This document shows positions 55,794 to 64,000 of a DNA stretch of 64,000 nt, piece by piece. Positions within the stretch are counted from its first letter, which is position 1, and the number at the start of each line of letters is the position of its first letter. Made by a program: the position numbers and the translations under genes. A model generated the notes under the pieces. That model saw only the letters and a program-made list of their open reading frames with translations, had not been told where the DNA came from and made no database searches. Source of the DNA: Candidatus Tepidiaquacella proteinivora (GTDB lineage Bacteria; Bacteroidota; Ignavibacteria; Tepidaquicellales; Tepidaquicellaceae); NCBI GenBank assembly GCA_013348845.1, contig CP054675.1:2055501-2119500 (forward strand). The letters are read 5' to 3'.

Positions 55794-56816
55794 TTATTTG
55801 TAATCATATTTTTTTAAAAACTTTTCAGCTAAAGTAACATCATCAAAACTTCCGATAAATAGGGGGGTTCTTTGATGTAGTGTATCGGGGATTATTTCAA
55901 GAATACGGTTCTTCCCATCTGATGCTTTTCCACCCGCTTGTTCAATTATAAAGCTTAAGGGATTCGCTTCGTATAATAAGCGTAATTTTCCTTTTTGATT
56001 TTTTATATCAGCTGGATAAATAAATATTCCACCATAGAGAAGGTTTCTATGAAAGTCAGCAACAAGAGAGCCTACATATCTTGATGTATAGGGTCTTCCT
56101 GTTTTCGGGTCATTTTGTTTTAGATAATCAATAAATTTTTGTGTTCCCTTTGACCATTTTTTATAATTCCCTTCATTAACAGAATATGTGGAAGATTTTC
56201 TTGGTATGCGCATATTTTCATAAGAGAGTAAAAACTCTCCTGCTGCCGGGTCTAATGTAAATCCGTGAACCCCTTTCCCTGCAGTATAAACTAAAATTGT
56301 ACTTGAACCATAAACCACATATCCGGCTGCAACTTGATTTATTCCTGCTTGAATACAGTCTTTAAGTGTACCCGGCCCTTTTATCGATTTCCTTTTATAA
56401 ATTGAGAATATTGTACCTATTGCAATATTTGCATCTATATTTGATGAACCATCAAGCGGGTCAAAATGACAAATGTATTTATTTTCTAAAACCTTAGCTT
56501 CATAAAGTGGTTCAACGGGAATAAAAAATTCTTCTTCTTCGGAACAAACAGCACAGGTATGTCCGCTGGTTTTCATTACATGAGTTAAAATTTCATTTGC
56601 ATATTTATCAAGTTTCTTTACTTTTTCACCCTGTATATTTGTTTGACCTGTAAACCCGAGTATATCTATTAAACCAGCTCTGTTAACTTCGAGTGATATT
56701 ACTTTACATGCAAGTGCTATATCGGAAAGTAAATCTGAAAGTTGTCCTGTTGCTTGTGGTATTTTTCGTTCTTCTTCAATTATATGTCTGTAAAGTGTTT
56801 TAAATTTATTTACCAT
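55794..56816 (-). CDS. fbp: Class 1 fructose-1,6-bisphosphatase
   Basis: 340 residues, normal for class 1. It hydrolyses fructose 1,6-bisphosphate to fructose 6-phosphate, the committed step of gluconeogenesis. The metal site is seen in CSEEEEFF (91-98) and FDPLDGSSNID (118-128), and the substrate part in SRYVGSLVADFHRNLLYGGIF and LLYEANPLSFIIEQAGG. It lies 10 bases after radA and 9 before the MFS gene, so the three are probably co-transcribed, though they have no evident shared function. Confidence 0.96.
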   Translation of the reverse strand: MVNKFKTLYRHIIEEERKIPQATGQLSDLLSDIALACKVISLEVNRAGLIDILGFTGQTNIQGEKVKKLDKYANEILTHVMKTSGHTCAVCSEEEEFFIPVEPLYEAKVLENKYICHFDPLDGSSNIDANIAIGTIFSIYKRKSIKGPGTLKDCIQAGINQVAAGYVVYGSSTILVYTAGKGVHGFTLDPAAGEFLLSYENMRIPRKSSTYSVNEGNYKKWSKGTQKFIDYLKQNDPKTGRPYTSRYVGSLVADFHRNLLYGGIFIYPADIKNQKGKLRLLYEANPLSFIIEQAGGKASDGKNRILEIIPDTLHQRTPLFIGSFDDVTLAEKFLKKYDYK

Positions 56817-56826
56817 ATTTTCATTT

Positions 56827-58194
56827 TTAAATTAAAAAGGAAATTGTTTCTCTGAGATTTTCTACTCCAATTAATTCAATTTTTCTTTTTTTATTCTGAA
56901 TATTCTTTAAGTTATTTTTTGGAATAATAATTTTTTTGAATCCAAGCTTCTCTGCTTCATTAATTCTTCTTTCTATGTTTGATATTGTTCTTACTTCGCC
57001 TGCTAATCCTAATTCTCCAAGTATAACTGTTTCTGAATCTATTGGTATATCTCTGAATGATGAAAATATACTTAACGCTATTGCAAGGTCTATTGCAGGC
57101 TCTATAATTTTTACACCACCTGCAATATTGAGAAAAATATCATGCTTGTTCAGGAATAAACCCATTTTCTTTTCTAAAACCGCTATAATTATATTTAATT
57201 TTTTAGTATCGATACCCATTGTTGTTCTTTGAGGGAAACCATAACTTGTTTCAGTTACTAATGCTTGAACCTCAATTAAAATTGGTCTTGTACCTTCTAT
57301 TGAAGAAGAAATTACACAGCCGGATGCTCCGTAATTTCTTTGCGATAAAAATACTTCACTTGGGTTTTTAACTTCTCTTAGACCATTTTCTGTCATTTCG
57401 AAAATGCCAATTTCATTTGTGGAACCAAATCTGTTTTTAATGCTCCTTAAAATTCTGTAGTTATGTGTTCTTTCGCCTTCAAAGTGTAAAACAACATCGA
57501 CCATATGTTCAAGTACTTTTGGACCTGCAATCGTTCCGTCTTTTGTTATATGACCAACTATTAAGATGGGGATTCCGGTTGATTTTGCAATGTTAATAAG
57601 TAACGAAGTGGATTCTCTTAATTGTGAAATTGTTCCGGGTGGTGATTCTAACTGCGGTATATATGTTGTTTGTATTGAATCAATAACTACGATATCCGGG
57701 GCATTTTTAGAAATGACTGCTTGTACAATATCGAGGTCTGTTTCAGGTAAAATGTAGAAATTTTCTTTATTAAAATTTAATCTATCTGCCCGCATTTTTA
57801 TTTGTATAGGGGATTCCTCTCCGGTCACATAAAGAAATTTTTTACCTGTTAAATTTTCAGCGATTTGTAACATAAGAGTAGATTTTCCTATCCCCGGATC
57901 TCCACCGATAAGGATTACAGAACCACTAACAAGACCACCTCCTAATACTCTGTCAAATTCATCGATTTTTGTTTGAATTCTTAATTCCCTTTTTGATTCT
58001 ATTGTTTTAATCGTATGAACTTCAACAGAAGAAGCTTTTAAATCATTATCTTTTGTTCTTTTCTTTTTTTCAACGGAAATTATTTCCTCAATGAAAGTAT
58101 TCCAATTTTCACAATCTGGACATTTCCCAAGCCACTTTGGAGAAACATATCCGCAGGATTGACATATAAACTGAGATTTTGTTTTGGTTGACAT
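56827..58194 (-). CDS. radA: DNA repair protein RadA
   Basis: 455 residues, full length. RadA is a hexameric helicase-like protein that promotes branch migration in recombination. The N-terminal zinc finger uses C11, C14, C25 and C28. Walker A is GGDPGIGKST (97-106). The RadA-specific KNRFG motif is at 253-257, and the C-terminal Lon-like domain contains AGGVKIIEPAIDLAIAL and LGELGLAGEVR. The gene is divergent from acpS, with 71 bases of AT-rich DNA between them for both promoters. Confidence 0.96.
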   Translation of the reverse strand: MSTKTKSQFICQSCGYVSPKWLGKCPDCENWNTFIEEIISVEKKKRTKDNDLKASSVEVHTIKTIESKRELRIQTKIDEFDRVLGGGLVSGSVILIGGDPGIGKSTLMLQIAENLTGKKFLYVTGEESPIQIKMRADRLNFNKENFYILPETDLDIVQAVISKNAPDIVVIDSIQTTYIPQLESPPGTISQLRESTSLLINIAKSTGIPILIVGHITKDGTIAGPKVLEHMVDVVLHFEGERTHNYRILRSIKNRFGSTNEIGIFEMTENGLREVKNPSEVFLSQRNYGASGCVISSSIEGTRPILIEVQALVTETSYGFPQRTTMGIDTKKLNIIIAVLEKKMGLFLNKHDIFLNIAGGVKIIEPAIDLAIALSIFSSFRDIPIDSETVILGELGLAGEVRTISNIERRINEAEKLGFKKIIIPKNNLKNIQNKKRKIELIGVENLRETISFLI

Positions 58195-58265
58195 TTTATA
58201 ATTTCATTTTTAATAATTCTTAATAACATTAAATTAACAATTAACTTTAAATTTTCAATATAATA

Positions 58266-58628
58266 ATGATTAAAGGTATTGGAATTGATATAATAGAAAT
58301 TGAAAGAATTAAAAAAACAATCGAAAAATTTGGAGATAAATTCTTTCAAAGAATATTAACCGAAAATGAAATAAAATATTGTAAATCTTACTCAAAACCT
58401 GATTTACATTTTGCTGGTAGGTTTTGCGCTAAAGAAGCATATTCGAAAGCAATTGGAACTGGTATATCGAAAGATTTTACATGGAAAGATATTGAAATTT
58501 TAAATGATGACAGGGGAAAACCTTATTTGAATCATATTAAAGAAACACCTTTCTCAAAATATAATTTCCATGTAAGTATCTCACATACCGATAAATATGC
58601 ATGCGCAGTTGTTGTTTGGGAAGAATGA
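58266..58628 (+). CDS. acpS: Holo-[acyl-carrier-protein] synthase
   Basis: 120 residues. It moves the 4'-phosphopantetheine arm of CoA onto the serine of acyl carrier protein. Magnesium ligands D8 (GIGIDIIEIERI) and E57 (RFCAKEAYSKA) are present, and VSISHTDKYACAVV closes the protein as in the family. It stands alone between divergent radA and the convergent M28 peptidase gene. Confidence 0.95.
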   Translation: MIKGIGIDIIEIERIKKTIEKFGDKFFQRILTENEIKYCKSYSKPDLHFAGRFCAKEAYSKAIGTGISKDFTWKDIEILNDDRGKPYLNHIKETPFSKYNFHVSISHTDKYACAVVVWEE

Positions 58629-58634
58629 TTGTTT

Positions 58635-60518
58635 TTATTTTGAACCAAGAGTTGCTTTGACTTTGTATTCATTACCTTCTCTTAAAAATACTATTTCGAC
58701 TTCATCTCCGGGTTTATATTTAGAAAGAGCTTTAGTAAAATCGTAAATATCATTTATTTCATCACTGCCAAATTTAATTATTATATCACCTGCAATTAAC
58801 CCGGCTTTTTCCGATGGGCTATCATTTTTAACGCCTGAGATTTTATATCCCTTAGCATCATAAGAGAAATCAGGAATTGTACCGAAATATACCTCAACTT
58901 TTACTTTTTCCTCATTTTTCTCTTCTTTTTTATTGGAGTAATCAGCATAAGTAATACTATTTGCTGTATTAGAAATGGTGGAAACTACATCATATACAAA
59001 ATTGAGAACTTTTTCTTCTTCTGTTGTATTTATCTTCCAATAATCATCTGATGGTTGATGATAATCGTCGTGAATACCAGTAAAGAAAAATAATGTCGGA
59101 ATCTTTTTTAATGTAAAAGACGTATGGTCAGAACCACCGTATCCTTCCGGGATATAAGTTGTTTTAAATTTATAATTGTTATTTATAGAATCTAATATTT
59201 GAACCCATAAATTTGAAGTTTTAGTTCCATTAATAATCAGGCTGTTATTATCTAATCTCCCTATCATATCAAGATTTATCATTGCAACTATGTTGTAATT
59301 ATTAAATAATTTTGAGTTTGTAAAATAAGAAGAACCTAAAAGCCCCATTTCCTCTGCACCGAAACATATAAAAAGGAAACTTCTCTTGAAATTGTTTCTG
59401 TTAAAGGAAATTTTTTGAGCTAATTCGAGCACACCTGCAGTTCCGGAAGCATTATCATCTGCTCCATTATGGATTTCACTACCTGAATCATCATAATTCC
59501 AGAAACTGAATCCATAACCTACATGATCATAATGTGCACCTATAACAATTACCTCTTTATTTAAGACTGGGTCTGAACCTTTTACATATCCAATAATATT
59601 GGATGAGATTATATCGTCTTTGACTATTTCAGTTTCTATTTTTACTTTTAAATTATTTATATAAAAAGAATTAGGATTCTGAGATTCTATTATTTTGTTT
59701 TGAATGTTTTTTAAATCAATGTCGATTTGTTTTAGAATATTATATATTGATTCTTGTTTAGCATAGACGACGGGTATAGGGTATTTTGGCTCATTATTTT
59801 CGGAAGGTGTTAAATTTGGAAAATTCAGGTTGCTCTTTTCATCTGATAAGTCATAAATAATTATTATACCAGATGCACCTGATGATATAGCGGAATTTAT
59901 TTTTCTTTTAATGCTTGAGTATTTATAATCTCCTTTAAAAGAGACATTTTTAGATTCAGGGACATCATCGTAGAAAAGTAATATTTTACCTTTTACATCT
60001 ATCATTTTACCATTTTTATCTAAGTAGTCGTTATATTTGGAAGAATTAATTCCATATCCAAGGAATACTAATTCACCCTCCGCTTTGGTATTATCAGAAA
60101 GAGAGTAAGGATAAAAATCTTCATTTAAAACAAAGTCTGTATTTATGGAATTATATTCGAAGCTTAATCGATTATTTTTCCCTGCTTTTAGTTTTGCTTT
60201 TATCGGGAAAAATTGAAGATATGAACTATCTCCAGCAGGTTCTAAACCGTATTTATAAAATTCTGAACTAATGTAATTTCTTGCCAGTACATCTCCTTCC
60301 GTCCCTGCTTTTCTCCCTTCAAGTTCATCAGAAGCAAGATATTTTATATGGTAATAAATTTCTTCTTTTGTTATTTCATAATTTCTGTATAATTCAAGTG
60401 AATCATAAGTTGATGTTAAAGAATTTACATCATTATTTTTAGTTGTAAATCCGAAAAATAATAAATGTAAAAGTGCTATTAATATAATAGACTTAATGTT
60501 AAAATAATTTTTTTTCAT
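58635..60518 (-). CDS. M28 family zinc aminopeptidase with PA and PDZ domains
   Basis: 627 residues. A signal peptide (about 1-25) is followed by a protease-associated insert (about 120-270). The M28 domain carries the expected zinc ligands in order: GAHYDHVG (His), HNGADDNASG (Asp), FGAEEMGLLGSS (catalytic and zinc Glu), NLDMIGRLD (Asp) and DDYHQPSDD (His). A C-terminal PDZ domain (about 530-627) has KAGLIAGDIIIKFG. It is exported to the periplasm or cell surface and should remove N-terminal residues from peptides. It has no T9SS sorting domain. It lies 19 bases downstream of the membrane protein gene at 60538. Confidence 0.93.
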   Translation of the reverse strand: MKKNYFNIKSIILIALLHLLFFGFTTKNNDVNSLTSTYDSLELYRNYEITKEEIYYHIKYLASDELEGRKAGTEGDVLARNYISSEFYKYGLEPAGDSSYLQFFPIKAKLKAGKNNRLSFEYNSINTDFVLNEDFYPYSLSDNTKAEGELVFLGYGINSSKYNDYLDKNGKMIDVKGKILLFYDDVPESKNVSFKGDYKYSSIKRKINSAISSGASGIIIIYDLSDEKSNLNFPNLTPSENNEPKYPIPVVYAKQESIYNILKQIDIDLKNIQNKIIESQNPNSFYINNLKVKIETEIVKDDIISSNIIGYVKGSDPVLNKEVIVIGAHYDHVGYGFSFWNYDDSGSEIHNGADDNASGTAGVLELAQKISFNRNNFKRSFLFICFGAEEMGLLGSSYFTNSKLFNNYNIVAMINLDMIGRLDNNSLIINGTKTSNLWVQILDSINNNYKFKTTYIPEGYGGSDHTSFTLKKIPTLFFFTGIHDDYHQPSDDYWKINTTEEEKVLNFVYDVVSTISNTANSITYADYSNKKEEKNEEKVKVEVYFGTIPDFSYDAKGYKISGVKNDSPSEKAGLIAGDIIIKFGSDEINDIYDFTKALSKYKPGDEVEIVFLREGNEYKVKATLGSK

Positions 60519-60537
60519 ATATTTATATTTTAAATTA

Positions 60538-61389
60538 TCAACTATTTTTACTCCAATCGAGTTCCGAGCCTAAAAGGCTATGAGGTATTATAAATACAAT
60601 TATCATTAGTATAACAGCTGCAATAATCCATTTATAAGGCTTCTTTGAACGATATAAAGAAATCAAAGCTAAAACCCAACCAATAAATGATATAAGAATT
60701 TTGTTATCAGTTAAGTCAAATCCGAATGGAAATCCAGTCCAGTATTGACCAAATGCAAACTTCTGAATTATAGGTCCTAATACCATTCCCCCAAGAAATA
60801 ACAAACCTGTTGTCCATAGAACATATTTTTTGTAGTCAGGTTCTTTATTAAAATATTCTAATCCGGTTCTTATACCAACTATGAGTGAAGCAAATATTAC
60901 TATTATATGTAGAATTAGATAAAATGTTGGTACATCTCCCTTATATCTTATAATAACGGGTTCTTTTTCTGGTATATGAATCTCGGAATGATTTGCTTCT
61001 AATCTTATATAATATTCTAATTTACCCGCTGGTGGTTGTTTTGGTAATTTTGCATAAAAGAAATAATTTCCACTTTTTTGAATACTTCCAGATAAATCTT
61101 TATCTACTATTGTATCCTTATGAAGTGTCATCTCTATTCTTTCACGTTCATCTTTTGTCTTATGTCTTTTCCAGAGTAATGTTGCTTTAAAAGTTGAATC
61201 TGGAACAACTAATATTACCGGACAATCTGAATTTGTAGAATGACTTCTCGAAAATTTATATGATATTTGTTTCCCCTGAAAAATAGTAGTACCACTAACT
61301 GGATATGTAGGCCCAGTGATAAATTGTATATAAGATATTATTAATGAGATTATGAGTGCTATTATCCAGAAAAATATATTTCGTTTCAT
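60538..61389 (-). CDS. Membrane protein of unknown function
   Basis: 283 residues, no family recognised with certainty. One N-terminal membrane segment (about 5-25) is followed by an extracytoplasmic domain of about 125 residues that looks all-beta (GTTIFQGKQISYKFSRS, SGNYFFYAKLP, GKLEYYIRLE). Four C-terminal segments follow (about 158-178, 192-215, 230-248 and 254-272). The best-conserved-looking stretch is GPIIQKFAFGQYWTGFP with DLTDNKILI. It lies 19 bases upstream of the M28 peptidase gene and probably shares its transcript. Confidence 0.6.
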   Translation of the reverse strand: MKRNIFFWIIALIISLIISYIQFITGPTYPVSGTTIFQGKQISYKFSRSHSTNSDCPVILVVPDSTFKATLLWKRHKTKDERERIEMTLHKDTIVDKDLSGSIQKSGNYFFYAKLPKQPPAGKLEYYIRLEANHSEIHIPEKEPVIIRYKGDVPTFYLILHIIVIFASLIVGIRTGLEYFNKEPDYKKYVLWTTGLLFLGGMVLGPIIQKFAFGQYWTGFPFGFDLTDNKILISFIGWVLALISLYRSKKPYKWIIAAVILMIIVFIIPHSLLGSELDWSKNS

Positions 61390-61452
61390 TATGTTTATTT
61401 TTAATTTTCAATTTAATAATTTATTATTAAAAGAAATATTACGAATTAAACT

Positions 61453-62340
61453 TTGAAAGTATTAATTACAGGCGGTAGTGGATTGCTTGGGCAGTATTTG
61501 AATATTTTTCTATCAAAAAAATTTGAGATTCTTTCTCTTTATTTAAATAATTCAGGTAATTGCATTGAGTATAATTCTAAAAAAGTAGATATATGTAATT
61601 ACAGAAAAATTTTTGATGTTATATCTTCATTCAAACCACAAATTATTGTTCATACTGCAGCATATTCAAAACCTGAAATTGTGGAGAAGTTATCTTTCTA
61701 TGATGTTTATAAAATAAATGTAGAAGCGACAAAATATCTCGCGGAATTATCAGAGTTAAATAATGCAAAAATTATTTTCACATCCACGGATTTAGTTTAT
61801 GATGGGGTGCAAGGCTCTATGATACCAGAAAGTGGAAAAATTAATCCAATATCAGTTTATGCAAAAACAAAATTTTTAGCTGAACAAATAATTAGAAAAA
61901 CTACCGATAATTATATTATATTAAGAACATCGCTTCTTTATGGATTAGCGTTGAATAATACATCAAATTATTTCACATATATTTTTAATAATTTGCAATC
62001 TGGTAAACCTGTACGCTTATTTTATGACCAATATCGTACTCCGCTTTCATTAATTAATGCATCTATTTTAATTGAAGATTTAATACTTAAAGATGTAAAA
62101 TCAGAAACTATTAATTTCGGCGGTTTGCAAAGAGTATCCCGTTTAGAATTAGCTCAAATTCTATGCAATGTTGGGGGCTTTGATAAGTCTTTATTGGAAA
62201 AAATATCGATGGATGATGTACCTGAAGTAATAAAAGTTCCTGATGTATCCCTTGATACAAAAAAATTACAAGCTTATACCTCTTTACAAAAAACTATCGA
62301 AGAATCAATAGAAGAAATTATAAAATATGGCAAAAATTAA
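61453..62340 (+). CDS. NAD-dependent sugar epimerase/reductase, RmlD-like SDR
   Basis: 295 residues. The Rossmann motif GGSGLLGQYL starts at residue 7, and the active site has T in STDLVYDGVQG and the YAKTK pair (Tyr and Lys) near 136. This fits the RmlD/RfbD group of dTDP-4-dehydrorhamnose reductases and related reductases. The start is the TTG at 61453, because KVLITGG must follow directly and no ATG lies upstream in frame near it. It may serve the glycan loci. Its end overlaps a 67-residue gene by 14 bases. Confidence 0.8.
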   Translation: MKVLITGGSGLLGQYLNIFLSKKFEILSLYLNNSGNCIEYNSKKVDICNYRKIFDVISSFKPQIIVHTAAYSKPEIVEKLSFYDVYKINVEATKYLAELSELNNAKIIFTSTDLVYDGVQGSMIPESGKINPISVYAKTKFLAEQIIRKTTDNYIILRTSLLYGLALNNTSNYFTYIFNNLQSGKPVRLFYDQYRTPLSLINASILIEDLILKDVKSETINFGGLQRVSRLELAQILCNVGGFDKSLLEKISMDDVPEVIKVPDVSLDTKKLQAYTSLQKTIEESIEEIIKYGKN

Positions 62341-62530
62341 AATTGAAGGCATATTCAAGCACCTTGAATATGAAATTAAAAGAGCGTTAATAAAAACGGT
62401 AAAAAAGCATTTTCCCGAAAAGGAATTTGATGAAAGGGTTTTTTACAAAGATTTTGCAGAAGCTGTTACATCTGAATGTAAAAGATGGGAATCAATCCCG
62501 GATGATTTAGTTGAAAGAGAACCTTATTAA
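62327..62530 (+). CDS. Small protein of unknown function
   Basis: 67 residues, mostly helical and charged (KIKIEGIFKHLEYEIKRAL, then KKHFPEKEFDERVFYKDF, ending CKRWESIPDDLVEREPY). It has no membrane segment. The codon pattern is like the neighbours and it overlaps the SDR gene by 14 bases, so it is probably a real coupled gene. I do not recognise the family. Confidence 0.55.
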   Translation: MAKIKIEGIFKHLEYEIKRALIKTVKKHFPEKEFDERVFYKDFAEAVTSECKRWESIPDDLVEREPY

Positions 62531-62532
62531 GT

Positions 62533-62946
62533 TTATTGAGCTTTTGAAACTATGTAAATGTATATTAAGGGTCCGGTACCTGTATTAAATACATTATGAG
62601 TTGAATTTGGCGGTATATAAATAACCTGACCCTCTTTTATTTTAAATCTTTCCTTATTTGAATTTTCAATCTCTCCGTATCCTTTAAAAATTATTATTAA
62701 TTCCTCATAATTTTCAGAAGAATGTTCACCAACATTTTCGCCTTCTTTTAGATATACTCTCCCGGAATGCATAGTAACAGATTTCCCTTTTTCTATTACT
62801 CTAAAATAACTCGTGTCTTCTATAGAAGGTAGATTAATAATTCTTAATTTTAAAGTATCGTCAGGATACAATTTCTTATAACTTTCACCATATAGTAATT
62901 GGAAACTCATTATATATAGTAAAATACAGATAATATTTTTTAGCAT
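62533..62946 (-). CDS. Secreted cupin-domain protein
   Basis: 137 residues. A signal peptide (about 1-20) is followed by a small beta-barrel cupin domain with EGENVGEHSSENYEELIII (motif 1) and GQVIYIPPNSTHNVFNTG (motif 2). The metal ligands would be H and E residues in these two motifs. Such one-domain cupins may bind small molecules or carry out simple oxidations; no reaction can be inferred. It lies 17 bases after the T9SS cargo gene on the same strand. Confidence 0.75.
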   Translation of the reverse strand: MLKNIICILLYIMSFQLLYGESYKKLYPDDTLKLRIINLPSIEDTSYFRVIEKGKSVTMHSGRVYLKEGENVGEHSSENYEELIIIFKGYGEIENSNKERFKIKEGQVIYIPPNSTHNVFNTGTGPLIYIYIVSKAQ

Positions 62947-62963
62947 AGTTAAAATATAATTGG

Positions 62964-64000
62964 TTATTTTATTAATATCATTTTTTTTACTTCAACAAAA
63001 TCATCTGAAAATAAGCGATAAAAGTAGATACCACTTGGAAAGTTATTAGCGTCAAAATTCAATTCATAAGTTCCTGGACTTAGTTCATTATTAAGTAAAG
63101 TAACAACTTCTTTACCTGTAATATCATAAATTTTTAGAACAACCCCGAAATTTAATTTTTTCTTTTCTCTAAAGGGTATATCAAATTTAATTTTTGTCGT
63201 TGAATTGAAAGGATTAGGAAAATTTTGGTAAAGTTTAAAAGACTTTATATCTTCTTTATTATTTTTACTTTCTGATAATTGTGATATAGTGAATTTTTTA
63301 AAATATATTTCCCAATTGTTTGATTTATAATCCTGCCAAATAAGATAAACTGTATCACTCTCTATAACGAAATCTGGCATTGAACTCAGATTTCCATTGG
63401 TAGTGATTTTGAAGGGTGTAAGCCAGTTTTTCCCATTATTTAATGAGTATGTTCCCCAAATACTATATTGATTTTGAAAATAATCTGCCCATACACAAAA
63501 AGCTATACCTGTTGATGAATATTTAATTTCTGGATAAAACCCGATATGATTACTACTTAAATTATATGAATTAGACCAGTCATTTCCTTTATTAGTACTA
63601 TATTTATAATTTATACTCCAATTATTTCCAGAGACGGAATTAAGCAAATTGGAATATACACAGTGAATCTTTTTTGAAAAGTCTGAGGTGATTGAAGGGT
63701 CATAAGAATAACTTGTATTGTTGTTATAAGTTATAATTTTAGGATAGTTATTCCAGGGTTCGCGATGGAACCATATATTCATATAATTGAAGAAGATAAA
63801 ATTAATTAAATTCTGCCACACTAAATAACAATTTGTATCAACAATTGTACCTGATGGCGATTGTGGATAACCAGTTCCGAATGTTAGAATTTTTTCTTCT
63901 GAAAATGTTTTCCCAAAATCGTAACTTGTATTACTGGCTAACGAATAAAATTTTTGAGAAAATACATTAAGTTTATTTCCATAGTTTATAACAGTTGGTT
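62964..64000 (-). CDS. Secreted BNR-repeat protein with T9SS type A sorting domain (partial)
   Basis: At least 345 residues are visible; the frame stays open to the right edge, so the start lies outside. A GTG at 63821 would be a false start, because the reading frame and repeats continue beyond it. Repeats of the BNR/Asp-box type appear as TSYDFGKTFS, YSTNKGNDWS and YSLNNGKNWL, which build sialidase-like beta-propellers. The last 90 residues are a T9SS sorting domain with NFPNPFNST, YDITGKEV and FPSGIYFYRL. It should be exported through T9SS to the cell surface or medium. Confidence 0.85.
   Translation of the reverse strand, partial: PTVINYGNKLNVFSQKFYSLASNTSYDFGKTFSEEKILTFGTGYPQSPSGTIVDTNCYLVWQNLINFIFFNYMNIWFHREPWNNYPKIITYNNNTSYSYDPSITSDFSKKIHCVYSNLLNSVSGNNWSINYKYSTNKGNDWSNSYNLSSNHIGFYPEIKYSSTGIAFCVWADYFQNQYSIWGTYSLNNGKNWLTPFKITTNGNLSSMPDFVIESDTVYLIWQDYKSNNWEIYFKKFTISQLSESKNNKEDIKSFKLYQNFPNPFNSTTKIKFDIPFREKKKLNFGVVLKIYDITGKEVVTLLNNELSPGTYELNFDANNFPSGIYFYRLFSDDFVEVKKMILIK

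Noticed and set aside
63821-63823. GTG near 63821 as the true start of the BNR/T9SS protein
   Set aside because: The frame stays open to base 64000 and encodes a further BNR-like repeat upstream, so the gene is cut by the window edge.

Overview
The window is a 64 kb piece of a very AT-rich bacterial chromosome. Several markers point to the Bacteroidota/Chlorobiota side of the tree, most likely an Ignavibacteria-like lineage (inference from families, not from a phylogeny). These are type IX secretion (T9SS) C-terminal sorting domains, two PorU-like C25 proteases, GWxTD, DUF2851 and DUF5683 proteins, start codons that mostly lack Shine-Dalgarno sites, and promoters resembling the Bacteroidetes TTG / TAnnTTTG type. 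I see no rRNA, tRNA, CRISPR array, insertion sequence or prophage. Genes are tightly packed, many overlap by 4-20 bases, and no gene-free stretch exceeds 300 bases.

Layout. 1-3642: glycogen/alpha-glucan genes (end of glgB, a short GH57-DUF3536 protein, a GH77 glucanotransferase). 3644-9360: DUF2851, a TPR lipoprotein with a DUF58 protein, a GWxTD protein and rimO. 9537-12757: an ECF sigma factor translationally coupled to mutS. 13038-20322: first surface-glycan locus (flippase, two methyltransferases, four glycosyltransferases) in two convergent halves. 20573-24427: an unusual cassette of two ATP-grasp ligases, a GNAT acetyltransferase and a lysine 2,3-aminomutase-like radical SAM enzyme. 24525-26857: an apparently self-regulated ECF sigma operon with a small membrane protein, an envelope lipoprotein and a possible anti-sigma protein. 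26882-32104: minus-strand run of O-antigen ligase/polymerase, T9SS cargo, dnaG and rhomboid protease. 32161-39228: second glycan locus (flippase, GT2, two GT9-like proteins, a polytopic GT39-like protein, a WecG/TagA-type transferase). 39242-49009: two giant tandem PorU-like C25 proteases. 49051-54372: secG, DUF5683, asnS, an ABC exporter and a lipoprotein. 54396-64000: MFS transporter, fbp, radA, acpS, an M28/PDZ peptidase, a membrane protein of unknown function, an RmlD-like SDR, a cupin and a T9SS-sorted BNR protein cut by the right edge.

How it fits together. Much of the window serves the cell surface: two lipid-linked glycan loci, T9SS cargo and processing proteases, lipoproteins, and an ECF system that looks tuned to envelope state. 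The most promising undescribed system is 20573-24427. Its aminomutase keeps the residues that bind the side chain of lysine, and it travels with two ligases whose D-Ala-D-Ala ligase signature is replaced and with an acetyltransferase. The set could make an acetylated beta-lysine-containing small peptide or solute. The second most interesting region is directly downstream: a textbook ECF promoter, a 14-base GC palindrome and a rare strong Shine-Dalgarno site ahead of an operon that encodes its own sigma factor.
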